From: Bradyrhizobium canariense
Lineage (GTDB): Bacteria; Pseudomonadota; Alphaproteobacteria; Rhizobiales; Xanthobacteraceae
Length of the DNA stretch: 64,000 nucleotides
Direction of reading: 5' to 3'
NCBI RefSeq assembly: GCF_019402665.1
Contig: NZ_VSST01000034.1
Location: 1 to 64,000, forward strand
Part shown: piece after piece, positions 24,472-32,633 of the stretch
Position numbering within the stretch: position 1 is the stretch's first letter
How the letters are laid out: the number at the start of each line of letters is the position of its first letter
Notes under the pieces: model-generated
Seen by the model: the letters and a program-made list of their open reading frames with translations, nothing else
Told to the model about the DNA's origin: nothing
Databases searched by the model: none
Position numbers and translations under genes: made by a program

Positions 24472-25248
24472 ATGGATCTGCATCTGCGTGGCAAGCGCGT
24501 CCTGATCACGGGCGCGTCCAAGGGCATCGGCGCAGCTGCCGCCGAGGCCTTTGCCGAGGAAGGCTGCCATCTCCTCCTCGCCGCCCGCAACGGCGATCAG
24601 CTCAAGGCTCTGGCCGAGCGCTTGCGCTCGGCGCACCAGATCGATGCCGCCACGAGCATCGTCGATTTGCGCAAGAGCGAGGATTTGACGCGGCTCGCCA
24701 AGGAAGCCGCCGACATCGACGTGCTCGTCAACAATGCCGGCGACATTCCCGGCGGCTCCATCGACAAGATCGACGAGGCGACCTGGCGGCACGCCTGGGA
24801 ATTGAAAGTGTTCGGCTACATCAACCTCACGCGCATGATCTATGCGCAGATGAAGGCGAAGGGCGGCGGCGTGATCGTCAACGACATCGGCGCCGCCGGC
24901 GAGAAATTCGACGCCAACTACATTTGCGGCAGCGCCGGCAATGCCGCCCTGATGGCCTTCACCCGCGCGCTCGGGGGCAAGAGCCTCGCCGACAACATCC
25001 GCGTGGTCGGCATCAATCCCGGCCCTGTCGGCACCGATCGTCACGTCACCCTGCTGAAGACGCGGGCAAAGCACCAGTTCGGCGACGAGAGCCGCTACAA
25101 GGAATTCCAGAAGAGCCTGCCACTCGGCAGGCCTGCGCATGCGCGCGAGATCGGCGATCTCATGGCGTTCCTGGCGTCGGATCGCGCAGGCTACACGTCC
25201 GGCGTGATCTACACGGTGGACGGCGGCATCAGCGCGGGCTGGGGTTGA
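24472..25248 (+). CDS. Short-chain dehydrogenase/reductase family protein lacking the usual Ser-Tyr-Lys triad
   Basis: 258 residues from ATG at 24472 (a GTG nine bases upstream is in frame). The cofactor motif 'VLITGASKGIGAAAA' at 10-24 and 'VLVNNAG' at 84-90 are canonical, and the C terminus 'FLASDRAGYTSGVIYTVDGGISAGWG' is typical of FabG-like SDRs. The catalytic region reads 'VIVNDIGAAGEKFDANYICGSAGNAALMAF'(split here for length from 'TRALGG'): the Ser position is Gly or Ala, and Y150 is followed at +4 by Ser, so no YxxxK is present. Either a non-canonical active site or a binding-only protein. Related SDRs with the same GSxGN segment appear to form a subfamily. Confidence 0.82.
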   Translation: MDLHLRGKRVLITGASKGIGAAAAEAFAEEGCHLLLAARNGDQLKALAERLRSAHQIDAATSIVDLRKSEDLTRLAKEAADIDVLVNNAGDIPGGSIDKIDEATWRHAWELKVFGYINLTRMIYAQMKAKGGGVIVNDIGAAGEKFDANYICGSAGNAALMAFTRALGGKSLADNIRVVGINPGPVGTDRHVTLLKTRAKHQFGDESRYKEFQKSLPLGRPAHAREIGDLMAFLASDRAGYTSGVIYTVDGGISAGWG

Positions 25249-25255
25249 TTAATCT

Positions 25256-25335
25256 CGTCATTGCGAGCGCAGCGAAGCAATCCAGAATCTTTCCGCCTTG
25301 ACAGACTGGATTGCTTCGCTGCGCTCGCAATGACG
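25256..25335. repeat. Palindromic repeat, family B (copy 2)
   Basis: CGTCATTGCGAGCGCAGCGA through CAATCCAGA on the left and CTGGATTGCTTCGCTGCGCT through CAATGACG on the right, essentially identical to the copy at 12840-12919 apart from the loop. It separates the SDR gene from the amidase and ends 26 bases before the amidase start. Confidence 0.9.
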
Positions 25336-25361
25336 CTTGAACAAGTACAGGAGTAAAATAG

Positions 25362-26780
25362 TTGTCTCAAGACCTGATCCGAGAAACCGCTTGCGCCGTG
25401 GTCGACAAGCTGCGGTCCGGCGACGTCTCGCCGCTGGAACTGTTGGATGTGCTGGAGAAGCGTATCGGCGAAGTCGACGGCAAGGTCAACGCGCTGCCGA
25501 CGCTGTGCTTCGATCGCGCGCGGGATAGCGCAAAGGCGCTGATGCGGAAGCCGGCCGGTGCGCGCGGATTACTCGCAGGCCTGCCGGTGCCGATCAAGGA
25601 TCTGACCGACGTTGCTGGCGTGCTGAACACCCAGGGCTCGCCGATCTTCAAGGACAATGTGCCCAAACAGTCCGACCTCATGGTGGAGAACCTCGAAGGT
25701 AACGGCGCGGTCGTCTATGCCAAGTCGAACACGCCGGAATTCGGTGCGGGCGCCAACACCTTCAACGAGGTGTTCGGCGCAACGCTCAATCCCTGGGATA
25801 CGTCCAAGTCGGCAGCCGGCTCGTCAGGCGGCGCGGCCGTTGCGCTCGCCACCGGCATGGCCTGGCTCGCGCAGGGCTCCGACATGGGCGGCAGTCTGCG
25901 CAGTCCGGCAGCTTTCTGCGGCGTCGTGGGGATGCGGCCGAGCATCGGCCGGGTCGCGCATACTCCAAAATCAGCCATCGATCGTAATCTCGGCGTCGTC
26001 GGTCCGATGGCACGCAACGTCGAGGATCTCGCGCTGCTGCTCGACGCCATGAGCGGCGACTATGCCGCCGATCCGCTGTCGCTGCCGGCGCCGTTGACCT
26101 CGTTTCTCTCGGCGGCGCAGTCAGGCAGCAAACCGAAGCGCATCGCCTACTCGCCAGACCTCGGTATCACGCCGGTCGATCCCGAAGTCAAAGCAATCAC
26201 GCGAAAGGCGGCGGAACGCTTTGCCGAAGCCGGCGTCATCGTCGAGGAGGCACATCCGGACTGGCGCGAGGCGCATGAGTGCTTCCACGTGCTGCGCGCG
26301 TTCGACTTCGCGATCAGCAAGGCACAGCTGCTGCGCACCAAGCGCGACCTGCTCAAGCCCGAAGTGATCTGGAACATCGAGGAAGGCCTCAAGCTCACGA
26401 TCGAGCAACTCGAACGCGCCGAGGCGCAGCGCGTCGGCATGACCGCGCGTGCGGTCGAGTTCTTCAAGAGCTACGATCTGCTGCTGGTACCGACCACCAT
26501 CGTGCCGCCCTTCCCGATCGAGCACCGCTATGTCGCCGAATGCGCCGGCAAGAAGTTCGACAATTACGTCGAGTGGCTCGGCATCGTCTATGCGATCACG
26601 CTCGCCTGCTGTCCCGCGCTTTCGCTGCCCTGCGGCTTCACGGCGTCGGGCCTGCCGGTCGGACTGCAGGTCGTCGGGGCTCCGCGCGCTGATGCGCAGG
26701 TGATCGCCGGCGCGAAGACGCTGGAGGATATCTTGGGCGTGCGTGGCACGACGCCAATTGATCCGCGGGTGAAGAACTAG
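25362..26780 (+). CDS. Amidase, amidase-signature family
   Basis: 472 residues. The start is TTG at 25362, supported by AGGAG nine bases upstream and by the family alignment starting there; no better ATG exists. The Ser-cisSer-Lys triad is complete: Lys in 'PVPIKDLTD' (about 79), cis-Ser in 'AAGSSGGAAVALATGM' (about 152) and nucleophile Ser in 'QGSDMGGSLRSPAAFCG' (about 176). The family hydrolyses carboxamides, from indoleacetamide to allophanate. No bifunctional domain, so not urea amidolyase. The substrate is unknown; the neighbouring transporters and dehydrogenases fit use of an imported amide. Confidence 0.88.
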   Translation: MSQDLIRETACAVVDKLRSGDVSPLELLDVLEKRIGEVDGKVNALPTLCFDRARDSAKALMRKPAGARGLLAGLPVPIKDLTDVAGVLNTQGSPIFKDNVPKQSDLMVENLEGNGAVVYAKSNTPEFGAGANTFNEVFGATLNPWDTSKSAAGSSGGAAVALATGMAWLAQGSDMGGSLRSPAAFCGVVGMRPSIGRVAHTPKSAIDRNLGVVGPMARNVEDLALLLDAMSGDYAADPLSLPAPLTSFLSAAQSGSKPKRIAYSPDLGITPVDPEVKAITRKAAERFAEAGVIVEEAHPDWREAHECFHVLRAFDFAISKAQLLRTKRDLLKPEVIWNIEEGLKLTIEQLERAEAQRVGMTARAVEFFKSYDLLLVPTTIVPPFPIEHRYVAECAGKKFDNYVEWLGIVYAITLACCPALSLPCGFTASGLPVGLQVVGAPRADAQVIAGAKTLEDILGVRGTTPIDPRVKN

Positions 26781-26787
26781 GTCTCCG

Positions 26788-26846
26788 CTCTCGTGCCCCG
26801 GATGCGGCGCAGCGTTTCGCGTAGCACCTTGTCCGGGACAAGAGAG
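26788..26846. repeat. Palindromic repeat, family F (short copy)
   Basis: CTCTCGTGCCCCGGATGCGG on the left and CTTGTCCGGGACAAGAGAG on the right, a shortened relative of the element at 32491-32612. It sits between convergent amidase and permease genes and may terminate both. Confidence 0.7.
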
Positions 26847-26850
26847 ATAC

Positions 26851-27957
26851 TCACCTTTCGCTTGCCGCCTCCAGGCTCCGGCTATACCGCGACATCGCGA
26901 AGCAGAAGACAAAATAGATCCCGGCGACGAAGATGTAGACTTCGACGGAGAATTGCTGCCACGCCGGATCGATGATCGCGGTCTTGGCCGTCGTCAGCAG
27001 GTCGAAGATACCGATGATCAGGACCAGGCTGGTGTCCTTGAAGAACGCGATGAAGGTGTTGACCAGCGGCGGGATGACGTGACGGATCGCCTGCGGCAGG
27101 ACGATCAGCCGGTTCTTGCGCCAGTATGACAACCCGAGCGCATCGGCGGCCTCGTATTGCCCGCGGGGCACGGCCTGGAGGCCGCCGCGAATGACTTCGG
27201 CCAGGTAAGCGCCCGCGAACAGGATGATCGCGACCTGCGCGCGCAGGAGCTTGTCGATGTTGAATCCGTTCGGCATGAACAGCGGAAACATCACGCTCGC
27301 CATGAACAGCAGACTGACCAGCGGCACGCCGCGGATCAGCTCGACATAGAGCACGCTGAGCGAGCGGATCGCCGGCAGTTTTGAGCGCCGGCCGAGTGCG
27401 ACCAGGATGCCGAGCGGGAAGCCGAAAGCCAGACCAAAGGTCGCCAGGATCAGCGTCACCGGGAGGCCGCCCCAACGGTCCTGCGAGACGAACGACAGGC
27501 CGAGTATGCCGCCCCACATCAGCATGCTGATCAGCGCGAGAGCGGCGATCCAGAGATAGGCCAGCTCGCGCCGCCATAAGGCGCGGCGGGTGGAGAGATA
27601 GAACAGGGCGATGAACAGCAGCACCGCCAGCGCCGGCCGCCACTGCTCGTCGAACGGATAGGTGCCAAACAGGATGAAGCGGTATTTCTCGGGGATGATC
27701 GCCCAGCATGCACCGACGCCGCGTACCGCGCGGCAGGCGCTGGAATCGTTCGCCGGGGTGAGCCAGACCGCATTGGCGATGCCCCACTGCGCGAAGCTAA
27801 AGAGGCCCTTTGCGAGCACTGCCAGCAACACGACCGAGAGAATGCCGTTCGGGATAGACGAGAACAAATTGGTGCGCAGCCAGCGCAGCACCGGATTGCC
27901 GATCTGCGGGCGGCGGGCGGCGCGCGGTACTTCCGGAATGTCGGCGATCGCCGTCAT
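26851..27957 (-). CDS. aapM: Polar amino acid ABC transporter permease (AapM-like)
   Basis: 368 residues from ATG at 27955-27957, with the stop of aapQ just upstream. An N-terminal arm and several membrane spans precede a typical HAAT/PAAT permease domain. The EAA loop is 'EVIRGGLQAVPRGQYEAADALGLSYWRKNRLIVLPQAIRHVIPPLVNTFIAFFKDTSLV' in pieces, from about 250. This is the AapM half of the general L-amino acid permease AapJQMP. It is two bases from aapQ. No aapP ATPase follows: the next gene is convergent. Confidence 0.9.
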   Translation of the reverse strand: MTAIADIPEVPRAARRPQIGNPVLRWLRTNLFSSIPNGILSVVLLAVLAKGLFSFAQWGIANAVWLTPANDSSACRAVRGVGACWAIIPEKYRFILFGTYPFDEQWRPALAVLLFIALFYLSTRRALWRRELAYLWIAALALISMLMWGGILGLSFVSQDRWGGLPVTLILATFGLAFGFPLGILVALGRRSKLPAIRSLSVLYVELIRGVPLVSLLFMASVMFPLFMPNGFNIDKLLRAQVAIILFAGAYLAEVIRGGLQAVPRGQYEAADALGLSYWRKNRLIVLPQAIRHVIPPLVNTFIAFFKDTSLVLIIGIFDLLTTAKTAIIDPAWQQFSVEVYIFVAGIYFVFCFAMSRYSRSLEAASER

Positions 27958-27959
27958 GG

Positions 27960-29147
27960 TCAGCGCTCCACCAGCGCGATGCGCGAATTGTACCAGTTCA
28001 TGAAGAAGCTGATGCCGAGGCTGATGGTGAGAAACACCGCCATGATCAAAGCAATGGCCTCGATCGCCTGCCCGGTCTGGTTCAACGTCGTGTTGGCGAT
28101 CGAGACCACGTCCTGATAGCCGATCGCCACCGCGAGCGAGGAGTTCTTGGTCAGGTTGAGGTACTGGCTCGTCATTGGGGGCACGATGACGCGTAGCGCC
28201 TGTGGCAGGATGATCTGCCGCAGCATGAAGCTCCGGCGCAGTCCCAGCGCATTGGCGGCATCCCACTGGCCGCGCGGCACCGACTGGATGCCGCTGCGCA
28301 CGATCTCGGCGATGAAGGCCGAGGTGTAGGTGACGAGCGCGATCAGCAACGCGAAATATTCCGGCGCGAGCGTCAGCCCGCCGACGAAGTTGAAGCCGCG
28401 CAACTCCGGCCATTCGATCGTCCAGGACACGCCGAGAAGCACGGACACCGCCGCAGGCAGCACAACAAGCAAGCCGAGTCCAAAAGGCCAGGACGGCCGC
28501 GGCTTGCCGTCGCGCATTTGCTGCGCGATGAGCCGCCGCCGGATGACGTAGAACACGACAAGCCCGAACACTGCCGCGCCGAGCACGCAAAGCTGCGGCG
28601 TCCCGATCGGAATCGCCGGCAGGATCAACCCGCGATTGGACAGGAACACTCCCTCGATCGGCCGCCATGCCGCGCGCGCTGCCGGCAGCGCCTGCATCAG
28701 CACGTACCAGAACAGGAGCTGGAGCAGCAGCGGGATGTCGCGGAGCGTTTCGACATACACTGCGGCGAGCCGCGACAGCAGCCAATTGGCCGACAGCCGC
28801 GAGATGCCGATCACCGTGCCCAGGATGGTTGCAAGCACGATTCCGATCACGGCAACGCGCAGGGTGTTGGCGATGCCGACGACGAAGGCCCAGAGATATG
28901 AGTCTCTCGGATTGTAGGCGAGCAGGCTGTCGGAGATGGGCATGCCGGCCTCACGGCCGAGGAAGGCAAAACCGGTCGTAATGCGGCGCGCGGAGAGATT
29001 GGTGACCGTGTTGGACCAGAGAAAGGCGATGACCGCGACTGCGATCCCGACCACCAGGGCCTGCCAGAACAGGCCTTTCAGCTCGCGTCGTCCGAAAGCG
29101 CCGAAGAAGCGGCGGCGCGGCGGCGGTCTCGGAGCGTCTGACGTCAC
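27960..29147 (-). CDS. aapQ: Polar amino acid ABC transporter permease (AapQ-like)
   Basis: 395 residues if GTG at 29145-29147 is used, which has AAGGA ten bases upstream; a TTG 20 codons further would place the start inside the operator-like dyad. TM1 is at about 30-48, and the AapQ insertion between the first helices and the permease core includes 'NTVTNLSARRITTGFAFLGREAGMPISDSLL', a family hallmark. The EAA loop 'RSGIQSVPRGQWDAANALGL' is near residue 310. It is the first gene of the aapQM unit and divergent from the RpiR regulator. Confidence 0.88.
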   Translation of the reverse strand: MTSDAPRPPPRRRFFGAFGRRELKGLFWQALVVGIAVAVIAFLWSNTVTNLSARRITTGFAFLGREAGMPISDSLLAYNPRDSYLWAFVVGIANTLRVAVIGIVLATILGTVIGISRLSANWLLSRLAAVYVETLRDIPLLLQLLFWYVLMQALPAARAAWRPIEGVFLSNRGLILPAIPIGTPQLCVLGAAVFGLVVFYVIRRRLIAQQMRDGKPRPSWPFGLGLLVVLPAAVSVLLGVSWTIEWPELRGFNFVGGLTLAPEYFALLIALVTYTSAFIAEIVRSGIQSVPRGQWDAANALGLRRSFMLRQIILPQALRVIVPPMTSQYLNLTKNSSLAVAIGYQDVVSIANTTLNQTGQAIEAIALIMAVFLTISLGISFFMNWYNSRIALVER

Positions 29148-29196
29148 AGCACAAAAATCCTTCTCAAGACGACGATTTCCGGCGGCGTACGTCAAG

Positions 29197-29225
29197 TGTT
29201 GCACCAAACTCCACTTTGTGCAACA
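29197..29225. promoter_or_regulatory. Candidate RpiR operator between aapQ and the RpiR gene
   Basis: TGTTGCAC (29197-29204) and GTGCAACA (29218-29225) are perfect eight-base inverted arms around 13 bases. The site lies within the 86-base gap between the divergent aapQ and rpiR starts, so one bound dimer or tetramer could control both directions. Confidence 0.65.
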
Positions 29226-29233
29226 AATGTTTC

Positions 29234-30106
29234 ATGGCCGAGCCCGCGAAATCCTCGCCGCTGAGCGAACTGCGCATTGCATTGCCATCGCTTCCGATGC
29301 GGTTGCAGGAGGTCGGGCGTTTCGTCGCGGCCAACGATTACGACGCCACCACGCGTTCGATGCGCGATCTCGCGGCGGTTGCCGGCGCCGATCCCGCCGC
29401 GTTCACGCGGCTTGCCAAAGCGATCGGTTATTCGGGCTGGGATGAATTGCGCGCGGCGTTGACGGAGGCGCGGCGCCCCTCGCAGATCGCGCCCTTCTCC
29501 GGCCGCGCCAGGAGCCGCCGCCACGGCCCGAACGCCGATGTCGCGCTCGTCACCGACAAGCTCGAGGCCGAGGCCGCCGGCCTTCCGCGCATCCCGGCCC
29601 AGCCGATTGCCGAGGCGGCGCGCGCGCTCCACGACGCCAAGCGGATCTGGATCACCGGCTACCGAAGCTGCCGCAGCGTCGCGGAACTGCTGAATTACGA
29701 GCTCCGGCTGTTTCGTCCCGAACAGGTGCAACTCGTCGGCGCGTCCGGCCCCGACGATCTCGACCTCGGCGCATTCCGGCCCGGCGAAGCTGTCATCGTC
29801 ATCGGCTTCATGCCCTACACACATGCCAGTGTCCGGGTCGCGCAGGCCGCCTATCGTGCCGGCGCGGCCCTGATCGCGATCGCCGATAGCTCTTCGGCGC
29901 CGATGGCTGAAGGCGCCGACCACGTGCTGCTGTTCGAAGCGGCTTCCTCTCCCGGCTTTTTCCCGAGCCTGACCGGCGCCATTGCGATCGCCCAATCGCT
30001 CGCGGCCGTGACGTTCTCGCTCGGCGGCACGGCCGCGAAGAAGCGCCTGGAGAATACCGAGGCGCGGCTGGCCGCGGCTTCAACTTACGTATCAGAGAAA
30101 GGTTGA
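29234..30106 (+). CDS. MurR/RpiR-family transcriptional regulator
   Basis: 290 residues from ATG at 29234; a TTG six codons upstream lies in the dyad. The N-terminal RpiR helix-turn-helix is at about 10-80 ('RSMRDLAAVAGADPAAFTRLAKAIGYSGWDELRAAL'), and a SIS sugar-isomerase-type domain is at about 125-260 ('AKRIWITGYRSCRSVAELLNYELRL', 'AVIVIGFMPYTHASVRVAQAAYRAGAALIAIADS'). RpiR proteins sense phosphosugars or, in several catabolic clusters, other metabolites. It is three bases before the aminotransferase and heads an operon with it and the binding protein, so it probably autoregulates and controls aapQM. Confidence 0.9.
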   Translation: MAEPAKSSPLSELRIALPSLPMRLQEVGRFVAANDYDATTRSMRDLAAVAGADPAAFTRLAKAIGYSGWDELRAALTEARRPSQIAPFSGRARSRRHGPNADVALVTDKLEAEAAGLPRIPAQPIAEAARALHDAKRIWITGYRSCRSVAELLNYELRLFRPEQVQLVGASGPDDLDLGAFRPGEAVIVIGFMPYTHASVRVAQAAYRAGAALIAIADSSSAPMAEGADHVLLFEAASSPGFFPSLTGAIAIAQSLAAVTFSLGGTAAKKRLENTEARLAAASTYVSEKG

Positions 30107-30109
30107 CCC

Positions 30110-31459
30110 ATGGCCGCTCGCACCAGCCGCGTGCTGCATCGCTCGCTGCGCGAAACGCCGCCCAAGGCAATCGGCGGCGAAGGCGTCTATCTCTTTGCCG
30201 AGGACGGACGCCGCGTGATCGATGCCTCCGGCGGCGCGGCGGTCTCTTGCCTTGGCCACCAGCATCCACGCGTCATCGCGGCGCTGACGAAGCAGGCCTC
30301 GACACTGGCGTACGCCCACACGGCGTTCTTCTCGTCCGAGCCGGCCGAGGCGCTGGCCGAGAGGCTGGTCGGCCATGAGCCCGGCGGCCTCGCCTACGCC
30401 TATTTCGTCAGCGGCGGGTCGGAAGCGGTCGAAGCCAGCATCAAGGTCGCCCGGCAATATTTCATCGAGCGCGGCGAGCCGCAGCGGCAGCATTTCATCG
30501 CCCGGCGCCAGAGCTATCACGGCAATACGCTCGGCGCGCTGGCTGCCGGCGGCAATGCCTGGCGGCGTGCGCCTTATGCGCCGCTGCTCTCCGACGCCTT
30601 CAGCCACGTGACCCCGGCCTTCGCCTATCACGAGAAGCACGATGGCGAATCCGATGCGCAATTCGTCGCCCGGCTTGCGGCCGAACTCGAAGCCGAGTTT
30701 CAGCGCCTCGGTCCCAATACGGTCGCCGCGTTCCTCGCAGAGCCCGTCGTCGGCGCCACCGCAGGTGCCGTGACCGCGCCGGACGGTTATTACAGGGCGG
30801 TCCGCGAGATCTGCGACCGACACGGTGCCCTGCTCATCCTCGACGAGGTCATGTGCGGCATGGGCCGCACCGGCACCACGCATGCATGGGAGCAGGAAGG
30901 CGTGGCACCCGACATCCAGGCGATCGCCAAGGGCCTCGGCGGCGGCTACCAGCCGATCGGTGCAATGCTCACCAGTGGCAAGATCATCGACGCCATTCGC
31001 GCCGGCTCGGGCGCCTTCCTGCACGGCCACACCTATCTGGCGCATCCCCTCGCCTGCGCTGCCGCGCTCGCGGTGCAGGACGTGATCCGCGAGGACGGCT
31101 TGCTCGACCGGGTCAAGGAGCGCGGCAAGCAGCTCGAGCAGCGGCTCACCGAGCGTTTCGGTAACCACCGCCATATCGGCGACATCAGGGGCCGCGGCCT
31201 GTTCTGGGCGATCGAGCTTGTCGCCGATCGCGGCAGCCGGACCTCGTTCGATCCCGCGCTGAAGCTGAACCAGAAGATCAAGGCGGAGGCCCTCGCCGAC
31301 GGCCTCGGCTGCTATCCCGGCGGCGGCACCGTGGACGGCGTCCGTGGCGACCACGTGCTGTTGGCGCCACCCTATATCGTTTCGGCTGACGAGATCGATC
31401 TGATCGTCGACAAGCTCGGCACGGCTGTCGACAACGTATTGCGTCGTGTCAATCACTGA
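30110..31459 (+). CDS. Class III PLP-dependent aminotransferase (omega-amino acid type)
   Basis: 449 residues from ATG at 30110. Class III features: 'GGAAVSCLGHQHPRVIAAL' near 40, 'YFVSGGSEAVEASIKVARQYF' near 100, 'RQSYHGNTLGALAAGG' near 135, the Asp pair in 'LLILDEVMCGMGRTG' near 245, and the Schiff-base Lys in 'IQAIAKGLGGGYQPIGAML' near 280. The family transfers amino groups from omega-amino acids, diamines or related compounds to pyruvate or 2-oxoglutarate. It is followed after 12 bases by the binding protein of an amino acid importer, so it likely acts on the imported compound. Confidence 0.9.
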   Translation: MAARTSRVLHRSLRETPPKAIGGEGVYLFAEDGRRVIDASGGAAVSCLGHQHPRVIAALTKQASTLAYAHTAFFSSEPAEALAERLVGHEPGGLAYAYFVSGGSEAVEASIKVARQYFIERGEPQRQHFIARRQSYHGNTLGALAAGGNAWRRAPYAPLLSDAFSHVTPAFAYHEKHDGESDAQFVARLAAELEAEFQRLGPNTVAAFLAEPVVGATAGAVTAPDGYYRAVREICDRHGALLILDEVMCGMGRTGTTHAWEQEGVAPDIQAIAKGLGGGYQPIGAMLTSGKIIDAIRAGSGAFLHGHTYLAHPLACAAALAVQDVIREDGLLDRVKERGKQLEQRLTERFGNHRHIGDIRGRGLFWAIELVADRGSRTSFDPALKLNQKIKAEALADGLGCYPGGGTVDGVRGDHVLLAPPYIVSADEIDLIVDKLGTAVDNVLRRVNH

Positions 31460-31471
31460 GGGGAGAATAAC

Positions 31472-32485
31472 ATGATGAGGAAAGTGGTTATCATAGCCGG
31501 CGTGCTCGCGGCATCGACCGTGGTCGCATCGGCGGCGACGCTCGACACTGTGAAGGGCCGCGGCACGCTGATATGCGGCGTCAGCGCCGGTTTTGCCGGC
31601 TTCTCCGCGCCGGACTCGCAAGGCAATTACAAGGGTCTCGATGTCGATTATTGCCGCGCGCTCGCCGCCGGCGTGCTCGGCGATGCCAGCAAGGTGCGTT
31701 ACGTCTCGCTGACCGCGCAGAACCGCTTCACCGCGCTCCAGTCCGGCGAGATCGACGTGCTCTACCGCAACTCGACGCAGACCTATCTGCGCGGCGTCAC
31801 GCTGGGCCTGCGGCAAGGCCCAATCAACTTCTACGACGGTCAGGGCTTTGTGGTGAAGAAAGACCTCGGCGTGAAGGAGATCAAGGACCTCAAGGGCGCC
31901 ACCGTCTGCGTCGCGCAGGGCACCACGCATGAGGTCACGCTCGGCGATTACGGCCGCGCCAACGGCATCGACTGGAAGCCGCTGGTGTTCGACCGCGTCG
32001 ACACCATGTACCAGACCTTCTTCGGCGGCCGTTGCGATGCCATGACCCAAGACGCTTCCGCGCTCGCAGGCGCCGTGACGACCGCGGCGCCGAACCCGGC
32101 CGACTACGTCGTGCTGCCGCAGACCATCAGCAAGGAGCCGCTCGGCCCCTTCACCCGCAATGGCGATGAAGTCTGGAGTGACATCATCACCTGGCTGCAT
32201 TACGGCTTGATCGAGGCCGAAGAGCTTGGCGTCACACAAGGCAATGTCGACGAGATGGCGAAGTCGCAGACGCCCGCGATCCAACGCCTGCTCGGTGCCT
32301 CCGGCGATCTCGGCTCCCGGCTCGGGCTCGACAACAAATGGCTGGTCACCGCCATCAAGGCCACCGGCAATTACGGCGAGATCTACGAGCGCAATGTCGG
32401 CAAGGCGAGCCCGCTCAAGCTCGAGCGCGGCCTCAACGGCCTCTGGAGCAAGGGCGGCTTGATGTACGCGGTGCCGTTCAAGTAA
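31472..32485 (+). CDS. aapJ: Amino acid ABC transporter periplasmic binding protein (AapJ-like)
   Basis: 337 residues with a Sec signal peptide of about 22 residues ending ASA-A. The mature protein starts 'ATLDTVKGRGTLICGVSAGFAGFSAPDSQGNYKGLDVDYCRALAAGVLGD', a SBP_bac_3 type II fold with the AapJ-specific spacing, and contains 'VCVAQGTTHEVTLGDY' in the middle. AapJ proteins feed AapQMP with many L-amino acids. Here it is on the opposite strand from aapQM and in an operon with rpiR and an aminotransferase, so the system may have a narrower substrate. The family F repeat follows the stop. Confidence 0.9.
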   Translation: MMRKVVIIAGVLAASTVVASAATLDTVKGRGTLICGVSAGFAGFSAPDSQGNYKGLDVDYCRALAAGVLGDASKVRYVSLTAQNRFTALQSGEIDVLYRNSTQTYLRGVTLGLRQGPINFYDGQGFVVKKDLGVKEIKDLKGATVCVAQGTTHEVTLGDYGRANGIDWKPLVFDRVDTMYQTFFGGRCDAMTQDASALAGAVTTAAPNPADYVVLPQTISKEPLGPFTRNGDEVWSDIITWLHYGLIEAEELGVTQGNVDEMAKSQTPAIQRLLGASGDLGSRLGLDNKWLVTAIKATGNYGEIYERNVGKASPLKLERGLNGLWSKGGLMYAVPFK

Positions 32486-32490
32486 ACGCC

Positions 32491-32612
32491 TCTCGTGTCC
32501 CGGACGCGCTGCAGCGTGCAACGCTGCTGCGCAGAGCCGGGACCCAGCGGCCACAATGGGCCCCGGCTCTGCGGCGCAATACTCCGCATTGCGCCGCGTC
32601 CGGGGCACGAGA
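32491..32612. repeat. Palindromic repeat, family F (long copy) with nested hairpin
   Basis: Outer arms TCTCGTGTCCCGGACGCG and CGCGTCCGGGGCACGAGA enclose GCAGAGCCGGG/CCCCGGCTCTGC and a central CCCAGCGGCCACAATGGG. It starts six bases after the binding-protein stop and ends 22 bases before the racemase-like gene. A shorter relative is at 26788-26846. Confidence 0.85.
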
Positions 32613-32633
32613 TCTACCAGGTAGTAACGTTCA

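Noticed and set aside
23241..24590. Longer start for the tartrate-type dehydrogenase
   Set aside because: The added residues run through the divergent promoter region and into the SDR gene. The family alignment begins at MSKKQYRIAVIPGDG.
26851..28785. Apparent 644-residue fused permease
   Set aside because: The first half is aapQ read out of frame. A true AapM start with normal permease helices is at 27957.
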